The notes under the pieces are model-generated. The model did not search any database. It was not told the origin of the DNA and worked only from the letters and a program-made list of their open reading frames with translations. A program made the position numbers and the translations under genes. DNA of 24,195 bases from Kutzneria sp036403095 (GTDB lineage Bacteria > Actinomycetota > Actinomycetes > Mycobacteriales > Pseudonocardiaceae): NCBI GenBank assembly GCA_036403095.1, contig DASWRQ010000288.1:1-24195 (forward strand), read 5' to 3'. This document shows positions 22,939-24,195 of this stretch, one piece after another (positions within the stretch are counted from its first letter, which is position 1; each line of letters opens with the position of its first letter).

Positions 22939-23714
22939 CCCAGTCCTCGGAACGCGCCACCAACGACTACGCGCACCTGGATCCCGTGCTGGCCGAGCTG
23001 GCCGGCCTGGCCGCGGACGACCCCCGTCGGACCGAGCTGCGGGACCGCCTGGTGACCGAGTTCCTGCCGGTGGCCCAACACATCGCGCGGCGCTTCGGGC
23101 AGCGCGGCGAGCCGCACGACGACCTCGTGCAGGTCGCCACCGTCGGCCTGATCAGCGCCATCGACCGCTTCGACCCGACGCGGGGCAGCGACTTCCTGTC
23201 CTTCGCCGTGCCCACGATCATGGGCGAGGTGCGCCGGCACTTCCGGGACACCAGCTGGTCGGTGCGGGTGCCGCGGCGGCTCAAGGAGCTGCACCTGGCC
23301 ATCACCGGGGCGACGAACGAGCTGTCACAGCATTTGGGACGCGCGCCTACGCCCAGCGAGCTCGCTACTCATCTCGGTATCACCAAGGACGAGGTGTACG
23401 AGGGGCTGGAGGCGTCGAACGCCTACCGGAGTTCGTCGTTGGATGAGCTGCTGGTGGGGACCGACAAGTCCGTGTCGCTCGGGGATGCCCTTGGGGACGA
23501 CGATCCCGAGCTGATGGGCGTGGAGAACCGGGAGGCGTTGCAGCCGTTGTTGCAGCAGCTGCCGGAACGGGAGCGGACCATCATTTTGCTGCGGTTCTTC
23601 GGGAATCTGACGCAGACGCAGATCGCGGATCGGATCGGGATCTCGCAGATGCATGTGTCACGATTGTTGGCGCGGACGTTGGTGGATCTGCGTAAGGGGC
23701 TGCTCAGCGAGTAG
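22935..23714 (+). CDS. sigF: RNA polymerase sigma factor, SigB/SigF/SigG family
   Basis: The 259-residue alternative sigma factor has region 2 (HDDLVQVATVGLISAIDRFDP...FAVPTIMGEVRRHFRD, about residues 62-110), region 3 with NELSQHLGRAPTPSELATHLG and region 4 with LPERERTIILLRFF and the HTH TQTQIADRIGISQMHVSRLL. It belongs to the stress/sporulation group (SigF of Mycobacterium, SigB-like factors of Streptomyces) and recognises GGTTT/GGGTA promoters such as those upstream of this cluster and of whiB. The GTG start overlaps the rsbW stop, so partner proteins are made in step. Codon use in the final third drifts from the upstream G/C preference (tcg/ttg-rich), but the frame is intact. Confidence 0.93.
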   Translation: MTQSSERATNDYAHLDPVLAELAGLAADDPRRTELRDRLVTEFLPVAQHIARRFGQRGEPHDDLVQVATVGLISAIDRFDPTRGSDFLSFAVPTIMGEVRRHFRDTSWSVRVPRRLKELHLAITGATNELSQHLGRAPTPSELATHLGITKDEVYEGLEASNAYRSSSLDELLVGTDKSVSLGDALGDDDPELMGVENREALQPLLQQLPERERTIILLRFFGNLTQTQIADRIGISQMHVSRLLARTLVDLRKGLLSE

Positions 23715-23716
23715 CT

Positions 23717-23749
23717 GGGGTCGTGAGGGTTGGTGTTGGGTTGGGTGGG
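23717..23749 (+). other. G-quadruplex-capable tract after sigF
   Basis: Five G-runs (23717-23720, 23727-23729, 23738-23740, 23743-23745, 23747-23749) with loops of 6, 8, 2 and 1 bases begin three bases after the sigF TAG. In the transcript this could fold as a two- or three-tier quadruplex. Confidence 0.35.
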
Positions 23750-23766
23750 CGGTTTTGGCGTGGCAC

Positions 23767-23882
23767 GCGTGAATTTGGTGTGGAGCCTCTGGGCGATGGC
23801 ACGAAGGGCAAAAGCGGGCAGGAAGGGCCGCCCTTCTTTAGTCAATTGTACGCCATCGCCCCCCTCCACACAAAATCCACGC
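23767..23882. repeat. 116-base long imperfect inverted repeat with inner hairpin
   Basis: The left arm 23767-23800 (34 bases) and right arm 23852-23882 (31 bases) are reverse complements apart from about two or three mismatches and a 3-base gap. Each has GCGTG at its outer end and GCGATGGC at its inner end. Inside, GAAGGGC (23822-23828) and GCCCTTC (23830-23836) form a second stem. It could be a MITE-like dispersed element, a large terminator for sigF or a structured RNA. No transposase is adjacent. Confidence 0.6.
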
Positions 23883-23986
23883 TTCTGATTGCTGGTGACG
23901 TTGTTCGCGGTGGCGAGGTAAGGGAAAGGCTTTTCTGTTTGCCGTGATCCACCCGTTAGTGATTCGAGTTGGATCTTGTAGGGGAG

Positions 23987-23992
23987 TATTCT
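23987..23992 (+). promoter_or_regulatory. candidate -10 of a leaderless transcript
   Basis: TATTCT is the best -10-like hexamer in this AT-rich stretch. Seven bases separate it from the A of ATG 24000, the spacing expected for leaderless mRNA. TTCGAG lies at about the -35 distance but is a poor match. Confidence 0.3.
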
Positions 23993-23999
23993 ATGAGGT

Positions 24000-24155
24000 A
24001 TGGAACTCACCCCGCGCTACCGACCCGGGTGGTGGCCAACGGCAGGCGGGGAAAGCCCCTTTGATCCGGCATCGATGCGGATCGATCGTTATCGATACCG
24101 GGGGCACGCGATTCCTACCCCGTGGACCCAGGCAGCCAAAGCGGTCCTGGCCTGA
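24000..24155 (+). CDS. possible 51-residue protein, family unknown
   Basis: An ATG at 24000-24002 opens 51 codons to a TGA at 24153-24155. The peptide begins MELTPRYRPGWWP, has SPFDPASM in the middle and ends TQAAKAVLA; it is basic and rich in Arg, Pro and Trp, with no membrane segment. The -10-like TATTCT seven bases upstream suggests a leaderless transcript; no good ribosome site is present. Against it, three ATCGAT repeats at 10-base spacing (not a multiple of three) run through its middle, so the region may instead be regulatory. I do not recognise the protein. Confidence 0.35.
   Translation: MELTPRYRPGWWPTAGGESPFDPASMRIDRYRYRGHAIPTPWTQAAKAVLA
24071..24096. repeat. three ATCGAT sites at exact 10-base spacing
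   Basis: ATCGAT occurs at 24071, 24081 and 24091. The first is inside the 10-base palindrome GCATCGATGC, the second in GATCGATC, the third in TATCGATA. One helical turn between copies places them on the same DNA face, as in an operator array or iterons. Confidence 0.5.
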
Positions 24156-24195
24156 CCGACTCGTGGAGAGCCCGGTGCCGGGACAACTGGCACGC

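Larger units (their letters stand above)
23715..24195. other. 481-base non-coding or accessory stretch after sigF
   Basis: Base composition changes here: 23883-24000 is noticeably AT-richer than the rest. From left to right it holds a G-tract cluster, a long inverted repeat, an AT-rich leader with TATTCT, a possible 51-codon gene, three phased ATCGAT sites and a truncated GC stem at the window edge. A 195-codon - strand frame covering 23423-24010 runs antisense through sigF and is not called. Confidence 0.5.

Noticed and set aside
23212..23714. Drift in codon style in the last third of sigF as a sign of recombination
   Set aside because: Frame, motifs and length are normal; the change is mild and could be ordinary variation.
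23423..24010. 195-codon - strand frame through the long inverted repeat and the end of sigF
   Set aside because: The second half is antisense to conserved sigma region 4, the start has no support, and the readable peptide in the repeat is better explained by the element.
24160..24195. tRNA or attachment site at the right edge
   Set aside because: No acceptor, anticodon or T-loop pattern can be completed in the visible bases.

Overview
The window is high-GC DNA with strong G/C bias at third codon positions, many GTG starts and 4-base start/stop overlaps. It carries a WhiB protein, an ANTAR regulator, a SigB/SigF-type sigma cluster and the glgX-treY-treZ trehalose operon. Together these point to an actinomycete chromosome, and the style fits Pseudonocardiales, although that rank is inference. 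Almost all of the window looks like ordinary chromosome. The last ~300 bases are clearly less GC-rich and may be the edge of an accessory element.

Left part (1-4028, + strand): the tail of an unknown gene, an FMN-dependent L-2-hydroxyacid dehydrogenase (lldD-like), a GlcD-type FAD oxidoreductase and a type-B carboxylesterase. They are tightly packed or overlapping and probably form one operon that releases and oxidises 2-hydroxy acids. Next, on the - strand (4029-9323), come a small secreted Thr-rich repeat protein, a one-TM protein in anti-sigma position, an ECF sigma factor with a possible leader peptide and hairpin, and the large DEAH helicase HrpA.

Middle (9434-14797): a shrunken polysaccharide-pyruvyl-transferase-like protein, a 348-base gap with a decayed coding remnant, a secreted four-cysteine protein of unknown family followed by a strong hairpin, a translationally coupled pair of bacterial-type PARG and APH-fold kinase, and on the - strand a coupled pair of UbiG-like methyltransferase and type III polyketide synthase. 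The last pair is a minimal phenolic-lipid/pyrone-type biosynthetic locus.

Right part: glgX-treY-treZ (14884-20857) converts alpha-glucan to trehalose, each gene overlapping the next by 4 bases. A WhiB3/WhiD-like regulator (- strand) and a GAF-ANTAR regulator (+ strand) are divergently transcribed from a compact region with two back-to-back SigF/SigB-consensus promoters. The ANTAR gene leads into a STAS antagonist, an RsbW-type anti-sigma kinase and SigF, so the whole stress-sigma cluster looks autoregulated. Downstream of sigF are a G-tract cluster, a long imperfect inverted repeat, three ATCGAT sites at exact 10-base spacing and a possible leaderless 51-codon gene. I found no tRNA, rRNA, CRISPR array or transposase gene.
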